64,000 nt of DNA from Methylobacterium sp. J-077 (GCF_022829365.1 NZ_JAKSYJ010000160.1:1-64000), one strand, 5' to 3'; numbered from the stretch's first letter, positions 54,743-63,873 are shown. The notes: generated by a model not told the origin, from the letters alone. Made by a program: numbers and translations.

Positions 54743-55223
54743 GATGTTCCGCTCGCACGTTAGGCCTGGAGCGCTCGCCGCCGAAGTGGAGACCGGGTTC
54801 GGCGCCGGCGAGCGCATTCTATCAAGGACTTGGAGCCGAACCCGGTCGCGACGCGATCGGGTTCGGCTCGAGAGCGATACCGGTCGGACGAGCCCGCGCC
54901 GCAACGCGGAGGGGCGGCGTATCCCCCTTCCGCCGGGACCGTCTCGATCTCTCCCGCCTGATAAGGGATGGTGTCGGGCTTGTGAACCGGACCGATCGGC
55001 CCCGGTTGCGGCCCGCGATGAAACGCTTTCTCGGCACGGCGAGCACGAAGACAAGAATCTTTCGGGCTGGGGACACGTCAGAACAACGCCGGCCGATGAA
55101 TGTCTCAGGCTCGTAGGCTTTAATTGATAGGCTCAAGATGACGCGAAGGTTTCGCACGGACTCGTAACCGATCATTAACCACACAAGGCGGAGAGTGCCG
55201 GCATCGAAACGGGGTCGATACCG
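54743..55223. other. leader/intergenic region of maf with competing hairpins
   Basis: No gene is supported; frames here are shadows or lack natural composition. Apart from the palindromic cluster at 54791-54869, the rest (54870-55223) is rich in CG with no recognisable signals. AT content rises close to the 55224 gene. Confidence 0.4.
54791..54869. repeat. three complementary arms forming mutually exclusive hairpins
   Basis: Arm 1 (GACCGGGTTCGG, 54791-54802) is fully complementary to arm 2 (CCGAACCCGGTC, 54836-54847). An arm-2-containing 12-mer (54833-54844) is also perfectly complementary to arm 3 (CGGGTTCGGCTC, 54858-54869), so only one pairing can form at a time. The arm 2/3 hairpin extends to about 17 pairs with a G-T wobble and a GAC loop. 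The cluster lies 49 bases upstream of the maf start on the minus strand, consistent with attenuation, although a degenerate REP cluster is equally possible. Confidence 0.55.
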
Positions 55224-55433
55224 ATGCTGAACGCCGATCCGCTCCTGGCACGCCCGAAACTCGTCCATGCGGCTCTGCTCGCCCGGGCCCTCGACGGCCT
55301 CCGGCCGCAGGTCAGCTCGTCGGCGGAGATGTGGCAGGTGCTCACCGACCATTACGTCGTCGATCTGGACGATGTCGCGGCTCTTCTCCCGGCGGTCGAG
55401 CCGGAGACGCAGTGGCTTTCGACACGGGACTGA
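55224..55433 (+). CDS. hypothetical protein, 69 aa
   Basis: A 69-residue soluble protein starting MLNADPLLARPKLVHAALLAR and ending ETQWLSTRD, mostly helical with an acidic C-terminal half (HYVVDLDDVAALLPAVEPE). No known motif and no membrane segment. Natural composition and an AT-richer upstream region support coding, although the ribosome-binding site (GGTCG) is weak. Function unknown. Confidence 0.55.
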   Translation: MLNADPLLARPKLVHAALLARALDGLRPQVSSSAEMWQVLTDHYVVDLDDVAALLPAVEPETQWLSTRD

Positions 55434-55594
55434 CTCGTCGACATCAACGTCGTTTGCAATATTCGAGGCGGCTGGCACGCCGCATGCTTTGAATCTTCGG
55501 AACAGGCGAGGAAACACCCAGGCAACGACAACGCGGCGGCTCGGACGCCAGAGCACCCCGCGGACCTTTCGATCCATTGATGCCGAGGTCCGTC

Positions 55595-55840
55595 ATGTCC
55601 GAATTGCTGTCCGTTGCCCTGGTCTGTGCCGGTACCCTGCTGGCGCAGGATTGCTCCCGCGATACCGCCCTCGACATCATGATCGCGCCGGCGCACTCGC
55701 CGATGGAGTGTCTGATGCACGCGCAGGCCATGGCGGCCCAGGCGGGCCTGCCCGGCGGCGGCGACCGGTACCTCAAGATCGCCTGCGAGCATCGCCGGTC
55801 CGAGGGCCAGCCCGGCTCGATCGTCCGCCGCGCCTCATGA
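55595..55840 (+). CDS. small cysteine-containing hypothetical protein
   Basis: An 81-residue protein with a hydrophobic N-terminus (MSELLSVALVCAGTLLA, could be a signal anchor) followed by conserved-looking cysteines (QDCSRDTALDIM, SPMECLMHAQ and LKIACEHRR). Small proteins with DCSRDTA and MECLMHAQAMAA occur in Methylobacterium (from memory), but the function is unknown. GAGG precedes ATG 55595; a further in-frame start at 55577 is possible. Confidence 0.6.
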   Translation: MSELLSVALVCAGTLLAQDCSRDTALDIMIAPAHSPMECLMHAQAMAAQAGLPGGGDRYLKIACEHRRSEGQPGSIVRRAS

Positions 55841-56111
55841 AGCGGGCAGACCGTCCCCTGGGGCAGGATGTTTCACTGGAACCCTGCCCGACCCGGCACC
55901 GACCGCGTGGTGCCGTCCGCGTTTAGAATTGATGCATCAAAGACACGACCCTCGCTTTCCTGTGGGCCTCCACCTTTTGGACAGTTGCGGCCTCACGGCC
56001 GCCGACCCATCCTGCCCGGCCATGCTGATGCATCTCCCCTCCCGGCATCCGCCCAAGTTTGCCGTCCCGATCGCCCGCGTGCCGGGCCGGGCGCCCGCGA
56101 GTGCCCGCCCG

Positions 56112-57320
56112 ATGTTGTACGATGCGTTCGACCTGCAGACCGACCTCGCCGCCCAAACCCGGGCCTGGGGTCGGATGTTGAACGACGCGTGGTCGCCCTG
56201 GATCCGCTGGAGCGAGCCAGCCCGGTGGATGTCCGCCAATGCCCGCATGATGATGCGCGCCGGCCTGACCTTCGCGCGGCCCGCCTACGGGATCGACACG
56301 GTCACCGTCGGTAACCGGAGCGTGCCGGTCAGCGAGGAAGCGGTCACGGTCACGCCGTTCGGCACACTGCTGCACTTCAAGAAAGACATCCACACCGAGC
56401 AGCCCAAGGTGCTGATGGTCGCGCCGCTGTCGGGCCATTTCGCCACGCTGCTGCGCGCGACCGTGCGCACGATGCTTCCCGACCATGACGTGTACATCAC
56501 CGACTGGCACAACGCCCGGGACATCCCCCTGTCGGCGGGCCGTTTCGGCTTCGACGAGTACGTCGCCCACCTGATCCAATTCCTTCAGACCATAGGCGAG
56601 GGTTCGCACGTGGTCGCCGTCTGCCAGCCGACCGTGCAGGCGCTCGTCGCCGTCGCCGCGATGGCGCAAGCCAAGGACGCCGCGGCCCCGCGCAGCATGA
56701 CCCTTATGGCCGGCCCGGTGGATTGCCGGATCAACCCGACCGGCGTGAACGAGCTCGCGACCTCGAAGCCGATCGAGTGGTTCGAGAAGAACCTGATCGC
56801 CACAGTCCCGGCCCGACACAAGGGTGCCGGCCGCAAGGTCTATCCGGGCTTCGTGCAGGTCTCTGCATTCATGTCGATGAACACCAAGCGCCACATCCAG
56901 GGCCATAACGACTTGTTCTGGCACATGGCCAACGGCGAGGAGGCCAAGGCCGAGGCGATCGAGACGTTCTACGACGAGTATTTCGCCGTCCTCGACCTCG
57001 CGGCCGAGTTCTACCTGGAGACGGTCAAGACCGTGTTCCAGGATTATTCCCTTGCCAAGAACGAGCTGAGCTATCGCGGCGAGCCGATCGATCTGGGATC
57101 GATCCGACGCACGGCGCTGATGACCGTGGAAGGCGAGCGCGACGACATCTGCGCGCCCGGCCAGACCATGGCGGCTCACGACCTCTGTACCGGGCTCGCC
57201 CCGTACATGCGGACGCACCACCTCCAGGCCGGCGTCGGCCATTACGGCGTCTTCGCCGGAAAGCGCTGGGAGACACAGATCTACCCGCAGGTGCGCAACT
57301 TCATCCAGGCGCATAACTGA
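56112..57320 (+). CDS. phaZ: intracellular poly(3-hydroxybutyrate) depolymerase
   Basis: A 402-residue PhaZ of the intracellular (TIGR01849) type, which mobilises stored PHB granules. Family hallmark: the nucleophile is a cysteine, Cys171 in VAVCQPTVQA, instead of Ser in a lipase box. DVYITDWHNARDIP and VGHYGVFAGKRWE with the acid and His are also present. MLYDAF matches the usual N-terminus, so the in-frame upstream extension (ATGs at 55929, 55932, 56028) is not used, although its ribosome-binding site is not better. Phasin and phaP/phaR genes are not in the window. Confidence 0.85.
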   Translation: MLYDAFDLQTDLAAQTRAWGRMLNDAWSPWIRWSEPARWMSANARMMMRAGLTFARPAYGIDTVTVGNRSVPVSEEAVTVTPFGTLLHFKKDIHTEQPKVLMVAPLSGHFATLLRATVRTMLPDHDVYITDWHNARDIPLSAGRFGFDEYVAHLIQFLQTIGEGSHVVAVCQPTVQALVAVAAMAQAKDAAAPRSMTLMAGPVDCRINPTGVNELATSKPIEWFEKNLIATVPARHKGAGRKVYPGFVQVSAFMSMNTKRHIQGHNDLFWHMANGEEAKAEAIETFYDEYFAVLDLAAEFYLETVKTVFQDYSLAKNELSYRGEPIDLGSIRRTALMTVEGERDDICAPGQTMAAHDLCTGLAPYMRTHHLQAGVGHYGVFAGKRWETQIYPQVRNFIQAHN

Positions 57321-57488
57321 AGGTCGACATCACCAGACCAAGCACGTGTTAGCCCAACTCGTTGGTTCCTACAGACCTGACTGATGCGCCAGGTCTTTTA
57401 AGTGGGACGCAAGCTCTGAGCAGCCTTCATTGATTAGCCACCTCCTCGGGGCGTCTTTTTTCGGCGCGCAAAGAGAGGACGTGTCGTC

Positions 57489-58265
57489 ATGCGCACATCG
57501 CGCAGAGCGAAATACGAGCGCTTCCGAACCGCTCTACAAGCGCCATTTGATCGGGATCCCGGCGGAACGTTTCCAATATTCACTACGGATCGACATTTCG
57601 ATCTACGCGATTATGACTCCGAGAGCGCCAATCACGAAGTCGAAATGTTCGTGAATCTCGTTCAAGCTTGTCCCGACGAGTTGTTTCTCGATCTGGGCTG
57701 TGGCTATCGCGAACGCACCTTCGAGAACTGTCTTTATCTCGAAGTTTATCCCTCGCGTTCGGCAGACCTGATCGTCGAGCCGAACTGTCTTTACCCGATC
57801 CGATCGGGCACACTCGCCGGGATCGGCTGTTTCGCTGTTCTTGAGCACACGCGCAAGCCCTGGCTTGTCGTCCAGGAAATCGCGCGTATGCTCAAGCCGG
57901 GCGGCCAAGTTTTCATTGATTGGCCGTTTCTTCAGCCGGTTCATGGCTATCCGTCGCACTACTTCAACGCGACCCGCGAGGGATTGGTCAGCCTCTTCGA
58001 GGACAACGGCTTCAAGACCGACATGTCTTTTACGGGCGCCCACCAGACGGCGGCTTACACGATCCAGTGGATCCTTGGACGCTTCGCCCATCATCTCACC
58101 GACCCGCGGCTGCGCCACGAATTCGCGTGCATGACGGTTAGCGACCTGGTCGCGATGGATCAGCAGAATCCCCTGTGGTGGAAGTTCCTGAACGCGCTTC
58201 CGCCAGAGGCGTTTTCGGAACTCGCCTGCGGCAACATGTTGGTGGCGACCAAGGCGGCCGCGTAG
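57489..58265 (+). CDS. class I SAM-dependent methyltransferase, origin uncertain
   Basis: A 258-residue protein with the methyltransferase core: motif I LFLDLGCGYRE near residue 65-75, LIVEPNCLYPIRSG at motif II, GCFAVLEHTRKPW at motif IV and MLKPGGQVFIDWPF at motif VI (Methyltransf_11 style). The codon composition is visibly less GC-rich than neighbours and the flanks (57321-57488) are AT-richer, which could mark an acquired gene (impression, not computed). ATG 57489 has AGAGAGGA at 11 bases. The substrate is unknown; proteins with this C-terminal YPSHYFNATREGLVSLFE pattern often modify sugars or lipids. Confidence 0.75.
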   Translation: MRTSRRAKYERFRTALQAPFDRDPGGTFPIFTTDRHFDLRDYDSESANHEVEMFVNLVQACPDELFLDLGCGYRERTFENCLYLEVYPSRSADLIVEPNCLYPIRSGTLAGIGCFAVLEHTRKPWLVVQEIARMLKPGGQVFIDWPFLQPVHGYPSHYFNATREGLVSLFEDNGFKTDMSFTGAHQTAAYTIQWILGRFAHHLTDPRLRHEFACMTVSDLVAMDQQNPLWWKFLNALPPEAFSELACGNMLVATKAAA

Positions 58266-58404
58266 CGAACGGCAGGGCACGCAACATCGCGCCGATTTGA
58301 CCCGCCGACCGGCGCGGCCCACCATGCTAGCCTCTGGTTGTCGGAGCCACGGATCTCCCCGGTTGGCTGCGATCTAATCCTTTGGCGTAGGCGGAACGGT
58401 CGGC

Positions 58405-61041
58405 GTGAACGACAGGGACGGCTTCGACAGCACGCCCGGCACCGGGACGGGACAGGCGGTTGCCGCTCGCCTCGACCGGCTCGTGGCCCAGGCCCGGGCG
58501 GCTTCCCTGTGGGAACAGGCTTGGCCGGTGGTGTGGCGCGGGCTCGGCGTCCTGCTGCTGTTCCTCGTTCTGTCCTGGGGCGGCCTGTGGCTCGATCTCG
58601 CGCCGCTCTGGCGGCAGATCGGCCTCGCCGTTCTGGCCCTCCTGCTGGTCGTCGCGCTCCTGCCCTTGGTGCATCTCGCGCGGCCGGATCGCCGGGTCGC
58701 CCTGGCCAGGCTCGATCGAGAGGCGGCCGCTCGCGATCCGGCCCTGCGCCACGGTCCGGCCTCGGCGGCGCAGGATTCGCTGGCGGTCGGCGCCGCGGAT
58801 CCGGGCAGTCGGACCCTTTGGGCCCTGCATCAGCGCCGGGCCGCCCAAGCGGTCGCTTCCCTTAAGGTCGGGTTGCCGCGCCCCGGCATGACCCGGCGAG
58901 ATCCCTACGCCCTGCGGGCCGGGATCGTGGTCGCGGCGGTCGCCAGCCTGTTCGTGGCCGGCCCCGAATGGCGCGAGCGGATCGGAGCCGCATTCGACTG
59001 GCACGAGCCGGTCGCCCCGGGGCCGAATTTCCGCGTCGACGGCTGGATCGATCCGCCGCTCTACACGAGGCTGCCGCCGCTCCTGATCGCCATGGATGGC
59101 AGCGATCAGCACCTGCGCGCACCGATCAACGCGCAGCTGATCGTGCGGATCGCCGGTCAGGGCAAGGCGGCGGCAAACACCACCCTGACGCCGAATGCCG
59201 GGCTCATCCCAATCCCCGGGCAAGAGGAGCGGCCGGATCTGCGCGAGGAGCGCTACCGCATCGCCGGCGGCGCCGAGCTGGTCATCGTCACCCCGGCCGG
59301 GCGCCAGCGCCTGACCGTCGAGGCGATCCCAGACCGGCCGCCCGAGGTGACCGCTGTGGGCGGCCCGGAGGTCAACGGCCGCGGCACCTTCAACCTCACC
59401 TATCGCGCCAAGGACGATTACGGGATCAGTTCCGCCGAGGGTGTGATCGAACCTCTGAAAGCCGGTCGCTCGCTGGCGCCGATCCCGCGGATCAACCTGG
59501 CGCTGCCGGCCGACGCCTCGGGCGAGACCGACATCAAGACACTGGTCGACCTCACCGACAGCCCATGGTCCGGCGCGCGGGTGCGCTACCAGATTGTTGT
59601 CAAGGACGAAGCCGGCCAGGAGGGGCGCACGGCGCCTGCCGAGATCACGCTCCCGGCCCGGCCGTTCCGCGATCCCCTGGCGCGGGCGCTCGCCGAGGAT
59701 CGCCGCCGCCTCGTCACGGCGCCTGATTCCGACCGTCTCTGGGTGCAGGGCGCCCTCGACGCGCTGCTCGTCGCGCCAGACCTGTTCACGCCGCAGCCCG
59801 CGGTCTTCCTCGGCTTGAAGACAGCGACGGAGCGCCTGCGACGGGCGAAGACCGATGCCGACCTGATCGATGTCGCAGATCTCCTGTGGGAGATGGCCCT
59901 GAAGATCGAGGACGGCGACCTGTCGGATGCCGAGAAGCAGCTTCGGCAGGCGCAGGACCGCCTGAAAGAGGCGATCGAGCGCAGCGCCCCCGACGATGAG
60001 ATCAAGCGCCTGACGCAAGACCTCAAGCAGGCCCTCGACAAGTTTCTGTCGCAGATGGCGGAGAAGCAGAGCCGCCAGCCTCGCGATCCGAGCGACAACG
60101 GTCGGAACAACCAGCAGTCCAAGACGGTCACGCCCGAAGATCTCGACAAGATGATCCAGGACATGGCCGAGGCAATGAAGCGCGGCGACACGGCCGAAGC
60201 GCAGCGCCTGATGGAACAGCTGCGCAACATCTTGGAGAACCTGCAAACCGCGGAGAAGGGCGGGAAATCCGATCAGGCCAGCCGCGAGATGCAGAAGCAG
60301 ATGCGCGACCTCGACGCCATGGCGCGCGAGCAGCAGGGCCTCCGCGACGAGACCTTCAAGGACGGGCAGGCACCCTCCAGCGGCCAGCAACGGCCGTCGA
60401 ATCGCGGTCAGCAGCAGGGCAACCGCGGACAGCAGGGTCAGGGCAAGCAAAGTCAGGGGCAGCAGGGTCAGGGTCAGAAAGGCCAAGGCCAACAGGGCCA
60501 AGGCCAGCAGGGCCAGGGACAGCAGGGCCAGGGCGAGCAGGGGAATGTCGGCGATCGCCAGCAGGCGCTGCGCCAGCGGCTGGAGGATTTGGAGCAGCGC
60601 ATGAAGGAAAACGGCATGCGCGGCGAACAGGGTCTTTCCGACGCGGAGGACGCCATGCGCGAGGCCGAGAACGCCCTGAAGCAAGGCGATGCCGACGAGG
60701 CCGTCGACGCTCAGGGTCGCGCGCTCGAAGGACTCCAGAAGGGCGCCGAGGGCATGGCGCAGCAGATGCAGGACATGGCCGAGGGCCAGGGCGAAGGCCA
60801 GCAGGAGGGTGGCCAGCAGCCGGGGCAGCAAGGCCAGGCGGGTGCTCGCGACGACGACCCGCTCGGGCGCCCGACCAAGGGCCGCGACATGAGCGACGGC
60901 CGCGTCCGGGTCCCGACCGCCGACGAATCTGCCGTCCAGCGCGCCCGCCGGATCATGGAAGAGCTGCGGCGCAAGCTCGGCGACCCTACAAGGCCGCGGG
61001 AGGAACTCGACTATTTCGAGCGCCTGCTCCGGCGCAACTGA
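58405..61041 (+). CDS. TIGR02302 family (DUF4175) membrane protein
   Basis: An 878-residue protein. N-terminal part has two close membrane helices (about 45-90) and a third near 170-190; a large periplasmic region contains WIDPPLYTRLPPLL and DDYGISSAEGVIEPL. A helical region (about 480-640) precedes a Gln/Gly-rich repeat (60405-60543), then a helical C-terminus (DAEDAMREAENALKQGDADEA). GTG start (58405-58407) with GGCGGAACGG upstream. The family is conserved in Alphaproteobacteria, function unknown. Confidence 0.85.
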   Translation: MNDRDGFDSTPGTGTGQAVAARLDRLVAQARAASLWEQAWPVVWRGLGVLLLFLVLSWGGLWLDLAPLWRQIGLAVLALLLVVALLPLVHLARPDRRVALARLDREAAARDPALRHGPASAAQDSLAVGAADPGSRTLWALHQRRAAQAVASLKVGLPRPGMTRRDPYALRAGIVVAAVASLFVAGPEWRERIGAAFDWHEPVAPGPNFRVDGWIDPPLYTRLPPLLIAMDGSDQHLRAPINAQLIVRIAGQGKAAANTTLTPNAGLIPIPGQEERPDLREERYRIAGGAELVIVTPAGRQRLTVEAIPDRPPEVTAVGGPEVNGRGTFNLTYRAKDDYGISSAEGVIEPLKAGRSLAPIPRINLALPADASGETDIKTLVDLTDSPWSGARVRYQIVVKDEAGQEGRTAPAEITLPARPFRDPLARALAEDRRRLVTAPDSDRLWVQGALDALLVAPDLFTPQPAVFLGLKTATERLRRAKTDADLIDVADLLWEMALKIEDGDLSDAEKQLRQAQDRLKEAIERSAPDDEIKRLTQDLKQALDKFLSQMAEKQSRQPRDPSDNGRNNQQSKTVTPEDLDKMIQDMAEAMKRGDTAEAQRLMEQLRNILENLQTAEKGGKSDQASREMQKQMRDLDAMAREQQGLRDETFKDGQAPSSGQQRPSNRGQQQGNRGQQGQGKQSQGQQGQGQKGQGQQGQGQQGQGQQGQGEQGNVGDRQQALRQRLEDLEQRMKENGMRGEQGLSDAEDAMREAENALKQGDADEAVDAQGRALEGLQKGAEGMAQQMQDMAEGQGEGQQEGGQQPGQQGQAGARDDDPLGRPTKGRDMSDGRVRVPTADESAVQRARRIMEELRRKLGDPTRPREELDYFERLLRRN
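60405..60543 (+). repeat. in-frame Gln-Gly tandem repeat within TIGR02302 gene
   Basis: A run of 12-15 base units rich in CAGCAGGGCCAGGG encodes repeats of GQQGQ (about 45 residues). Unit lengths vary, so it is degenerate, but slippage-prone. It lies in a disordered spacer between two helical regions. Repeat number is likely to vary between strains. Confidence 0.7.
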
Positions 61042-61181
61042 GCGTGCGTCCTATCTCGACCTCGTGACACACCCATAGGCGCCGAACCGGTCTTTCCGTG
61101 ACGGCGCGTCAAACGCCCATCGTCTCGTCTAGCGGCGGCGCGCCGGATCACGGTGCCCGTCGGGTTTGGATCCCCGTCGTC

Positions 61182-61367
61182 ATGTCGTCTAACCTGCTCG
61201 TCTTCGCTGCCTGCGCGGCGGTCGCCGTCATCCTACTGTTCGGCCTCGCCAACATGATGCGGGGCGGCAGCGCCAACCTCTCGCAGAAGCTGATGCGCCT
61301 GCGGGTGCTGCTGCAGTTCGTGGCGATCCTGGTCATCATGGGCGTCGTCTGGTGGCGCTCGGCCTGA
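61182..61367 (+). CDS. twin transmembrane helix small protein
   Basis: A 61-residue protein with two membrane helices (NLLVFAACAAVAVILLFGLANMM and VLLQFVAILVIMGVVWW) and a short loop RGGSANLSQKLMRLR. This matches the conserved small HIG1-like twin-TM proteins found near cobalamin adenosyltransferase and etf genes in Rhizobiales. Role may relate to respiratory complexes (inference). ATG 61182 is chosen as the first start directly preceding helix 1. Confidence 0.8.
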   Translation: MSSNLLVFAACAAVAVILLFGLANMMRGGSANLSQKLMRLRVLLQFVAILVIMGVVWWRSA

Positions 61368-61543
61368 GCGCTGCCCGATCGCAGCAGGAGTCAGCAGCCA
61401 TTCCTCGGGGCGACGCCTCAGTGTGACCGAGCCGCCGCACCGCGCGCCTTTCGCGGAGGAGCGGGATGAATTGGCCCCGGCCCAAGCAGCCCCCGTGCTA
61501 CGCTCGGCGGAGCCAGATCGCCAAGCCTAACCGGCCGAGCCCC

Positions 61544-62170
61544 ATGATTGTCGCCTTCCGCACCTGCGTTGCCAGCCTCATCATCGGTGCGGCGATCCTT
61601 CCGGCCTTCGCGGCCGATGCGCCTCCGCTGCCAGCGGTCTACGCGGCGCCCGCCCAACCGCTCAGCATCGTCTCGGAGGTGCGGATCGGCGGTGCCGTGC
61701 AGGATCCCGGCAGTGCCGAGGGCAAACTTCCGGGCTTCAGCAAGGCCAATGTCAACGGCGAAATCCTGTTCGCCAAGCCACAGATCAGCGCCGACCCGTT
61801 CTGGCAGGCCTTCGTGCCGCGCCCGACGGCAGGCGGCAGCTACAACACCGGCGGCCGGACCAGCTACGCCTATCTCGGCGCAACCTGGACCGTCGAAGTC
61901 TTCCCCGAGACTCTGGGCCGCCGGGTCTTCCTCGATGGCTTCTTCGGCGGTGCCGCCCATAACGGCTATACCGGACCCAAGGCTGAGACGCCCTACGGCT
62001 TCAACACGCTGGGCTGCTCGCCGATGTTCCGCGAGGCTGCGGCGCTCGGCTATCGCCTGACCGAGCATTGGAGCGTGATGGCCACGGTCGAGCACATGTC
62101 GAATGCCGGCCTCTGCGCGAACAATCGCGGGCTGACCAATTTCGGCGGCAAGCTCGGCTACACGTTCTAA
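61544..62170 (+). CDS. PagL-like lipid A 3-O-deacylase (acyloxyacyl hydrolase)
   Basis: A 208-residue outer-membrane beta-barrel protein. Signal peptide about 1-24 (AILPAFAADA). Mature part is short beta strands. The catalytic His-x-Ser-Asn is His184-Met-Ser186-Asn187 (EHMSNAGLC), and the terminal strand ends GKLGYTF with aromatic Phe, the outer-membrane insertion signal. PagL removes the 3-O acyl chain of lipid A. The open frame extends to 61466, but ATG 61544 opens the signal peptide. It is positioned within a conserved core neighbourhood. Confidence 0.8.
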   Translation: MIVAFRTCVASLIIGAAILPAFAADAPPLPAVYAAPAQPLSIVSEVRIGGAVQDPGSAEGKLPGFSKANVNGEILFAKPQISADPFWQAFVPRPTAGGSYNTGGRTSYAYLGATWTVEVFPETLGRRVFLDGFFGGAAHNGYTGPKAETPYGFNTLGCSPMFREAAALGYRLTEHWSVMATVEHMSNAGLCANNRGLTNFGGKLGYTF

Positions 62171-62280
62171 ACCCGCCCAATTGCGCCGCGGTCGGAACGG
62201 CTCTACGCCCTGCTTTTCACGGGCTCGTGGACGCCGGACCGGTATTCGGTCGGCGGCGAGCGCTTCGAGGCGCGGGTTTC

Positions 62281-62853
62281 TTGGTCAAGCTCAACCGGAT
62301 CTACACACGCACCGGCGACAAGGGCACCACCGCGCTGGCGGATGGGCAGCGCCGGTCGAAGGCCGATCTGCGGGTCGAGACCTACGGCACCGTCGACGAG
62401 ACCAATGCGTGCATCGGCATGGTCCGTCTGCACACCGAAGGGCCCCTCGATGCGATGCTTGGGGCGATCCAGAACGACCTGTTCGATCTCGGCGCCGACC
62501 TTGCCACCCCGCCGAGCCCGGAGCCCCTGCCCTACGAGCCCTTGCGAATCGTCGCCAGCCAGGTAGAGCGCCTGGAGCGCGATATTGACGCCCTCAACGC
62601 GACCATCCCGCCGCTGAAATCCTTCGTGCTGCCCGGCGGATCGCCAGCCTCGGCAGCTCTACATCTCGCCCGCACCATCTGCCGGCGCGCCGAGCGCCTG
62701 GCGGTGAGCCTCGCCGACCGGGAGGGTGAGGCGGTCTCGCCCGAAGCCATGCAATATCTGAACCGCCTCTCGGATTTCTTGTTCGTGGCGAGCCGCACCG
62801 CGAATGCCGACGGAGCCGATGACGTGCTGTGGGTGCCGGGCGCTAATCGCTGA
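62281..62853 (+). CDS. cob(I)alamin adenosyltransferase (PduO type)
   Basis: A 190-residue PduO-type ATR that transfers the adenosyl group from ATP to cob(I)alamin, making coenzyme B12. Motifs: RIYTRTGDKGTTAL (ATP-binding), ETYGTVDETNACIG, and ICRRAERLAVSLA with VSPEAMQYLNRLSDFLFV. A TTG start (62281-62283) gives the standard MVKLNRIYTR N-terminus; GAGG lies about 10 bases upstream. It is 110 bases downstream of the PagL-like gene and upstream of etfBA. The product could supply EutBC at 17.7-19.8 kb. Confidence 0.9.
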   Translation: MVKLNRIYTRTGDKGTTALADGQRRSKADLRVETYGTVDETNACIGMVRLHTEGPLDAMLGAIQNDLFDLGADLATPPSPEPLPYEPLRIVASQVERLERDIDALNATIPPLKSFVLPGGSPASAALHLARTICRRAERLAVSLADREGEAVSPEAMQYLNRLSDFLFVASRTANADGADDVLWVPGANR

Positions 62854-63050
62854 CCCGAAACGCGCCCGGTCGACACGGCCCCGATAACCAAATCACTCCG
62901 GCAAAGCCTTTTCCGGACGCCGCGTTGACAAGGCGGAAATGTGGCCGTTACGGTCCGCGCGCTTTGCGTGCCTGCCCAGCCTGAGCGCCGAACGCGTGAG
63001 GGCCAGGCGGGTCCGACGACAAGAATCCCCGGGGAAGGATCGAGACCGCC

Positions 63051-63800
63051 ATGAAGGTGCTGGTGCCCGTCAAGCGGGTGGTGGACTACAACGTCAAGAT
63101 CCGCGTGAAAGCCGATGGCTCCGGGGTCGAGCTCGCCAACGTCAAGATGTCGATGAACCCCTTCGACGAGATTGCCGTCGAGGAGGCGATCCGTCTCAAG
63201 GAGAAGGGCACCGTCACCGAAATCGTCGCCGTGTCGATCGGCCCGCAGCAGGCGCAGGAGACACTGCGCACGGCTCTCGCCATGGGCGCCGACCGGGCGA
63301 TCCTGGTCAAGACTGACGTGCATTGCGAGCCGTTGGCGGTGGCCAAGCTCCTGAAGGCCGTGGTCGAGAAGGAGACGCCTCAGCTGGTGATCCTCGGTAA
63401 GCAGGCGATCGACGACGATTCGAACCAGACCGGCCAGATGCTCGGCGCTCTGCTCGGCTGGCCGCAGGGCACCTTCGCGTACAAGATCGAGGCCGGCGAC
63501 GGCAGCCTCGAGGTGACCCGCGAAGTAGATGGCGGGCTCCAGACCGTGAGCCTGAAGCTTCCGGCGATCGTCACGACCGATCTGCGTCTGAACGAGCCGC
63601 GCTATGCGAGCTTGCCCAACATCATGAAGGCCAAGAAGAAGCCGCTCGAAGAGCTGGCACCCGAAGGCCTCGGCGTCGACGTGACCCCGCGGCTCAAGGT
63701 TCTGAAGACTGCCGAACCGCCGGGACGATCGGCCGGCGTCAAGGTCGGGTCCGCGGCCGAACTCGTGCAGAAGCTCAAGGTCGAAGCCGGCGTCATCTAA
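63051..63800 (+). CDS. etfB: electron transfer flavoprotein, beta subunit
   Basis: A 249-residue EtfB, part of the soluble AMP/FAD heterodimer that takes electrons from acyl-CoA and other dehydrogenases to ETF:quinone oxidoreductase. Segments: [54 protein letters not shown] and [20 protein letters not shown] with [16 protein letters not shown] 63051 is preceded by GGGGAAGGA. etfA follows 73 bases later. Confidence 0.95.
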   Translation: MKVLVPVKRVVDYNVKIRVKADGSGVELANVKMSMNPFDEIAVEEAIRLKEKGTVTEIVAVSIGPQQAQETLRTALAMGADRAILVKTDVHCEPLAVAKLLKAVVEKETPQLVILGKQAIDDDSNQTGQMLGALLGWPQGTFAYKIEAGDGSLEVTREVDGGLQTVSLKLPAIVTTDLRLNEPRYASLPNIMKAKKKPLEELAPEGLGVDVTPRLKVLKTAEPPGRSAGVKVGSAAELVQKLKVEAGVI

Positions 63801-63873
63801 CTTTTCCGGAGCTGGGCCGCGTTCCCGTCGAGACGGTCGAGCGCGGCCAGCTGCAACCGAGGTTCACGCGCAC

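Noticed and set aside
54822..55577. 251-residue minus-strand frame upstream of maf
   Set aside because: Arg-rich, crosses the palindromic cluster and the antisense of the 55224 gene, with no motif.
60405..60543. Possible CRISPR-like repeat array
   Set aside because: Units are 12-15 bases, contiguous, in frame and without unique spacers; it is a coding Gln-Gly repeat.
58327..60831. 834-residue minus-strand open frame rich in leucine opposite the TIGR02302 gene
   Set aside because: Mirror of the Gln/Gly-rich coding frame; the apparent leucine repeats are complement of CAG/GGC codons.
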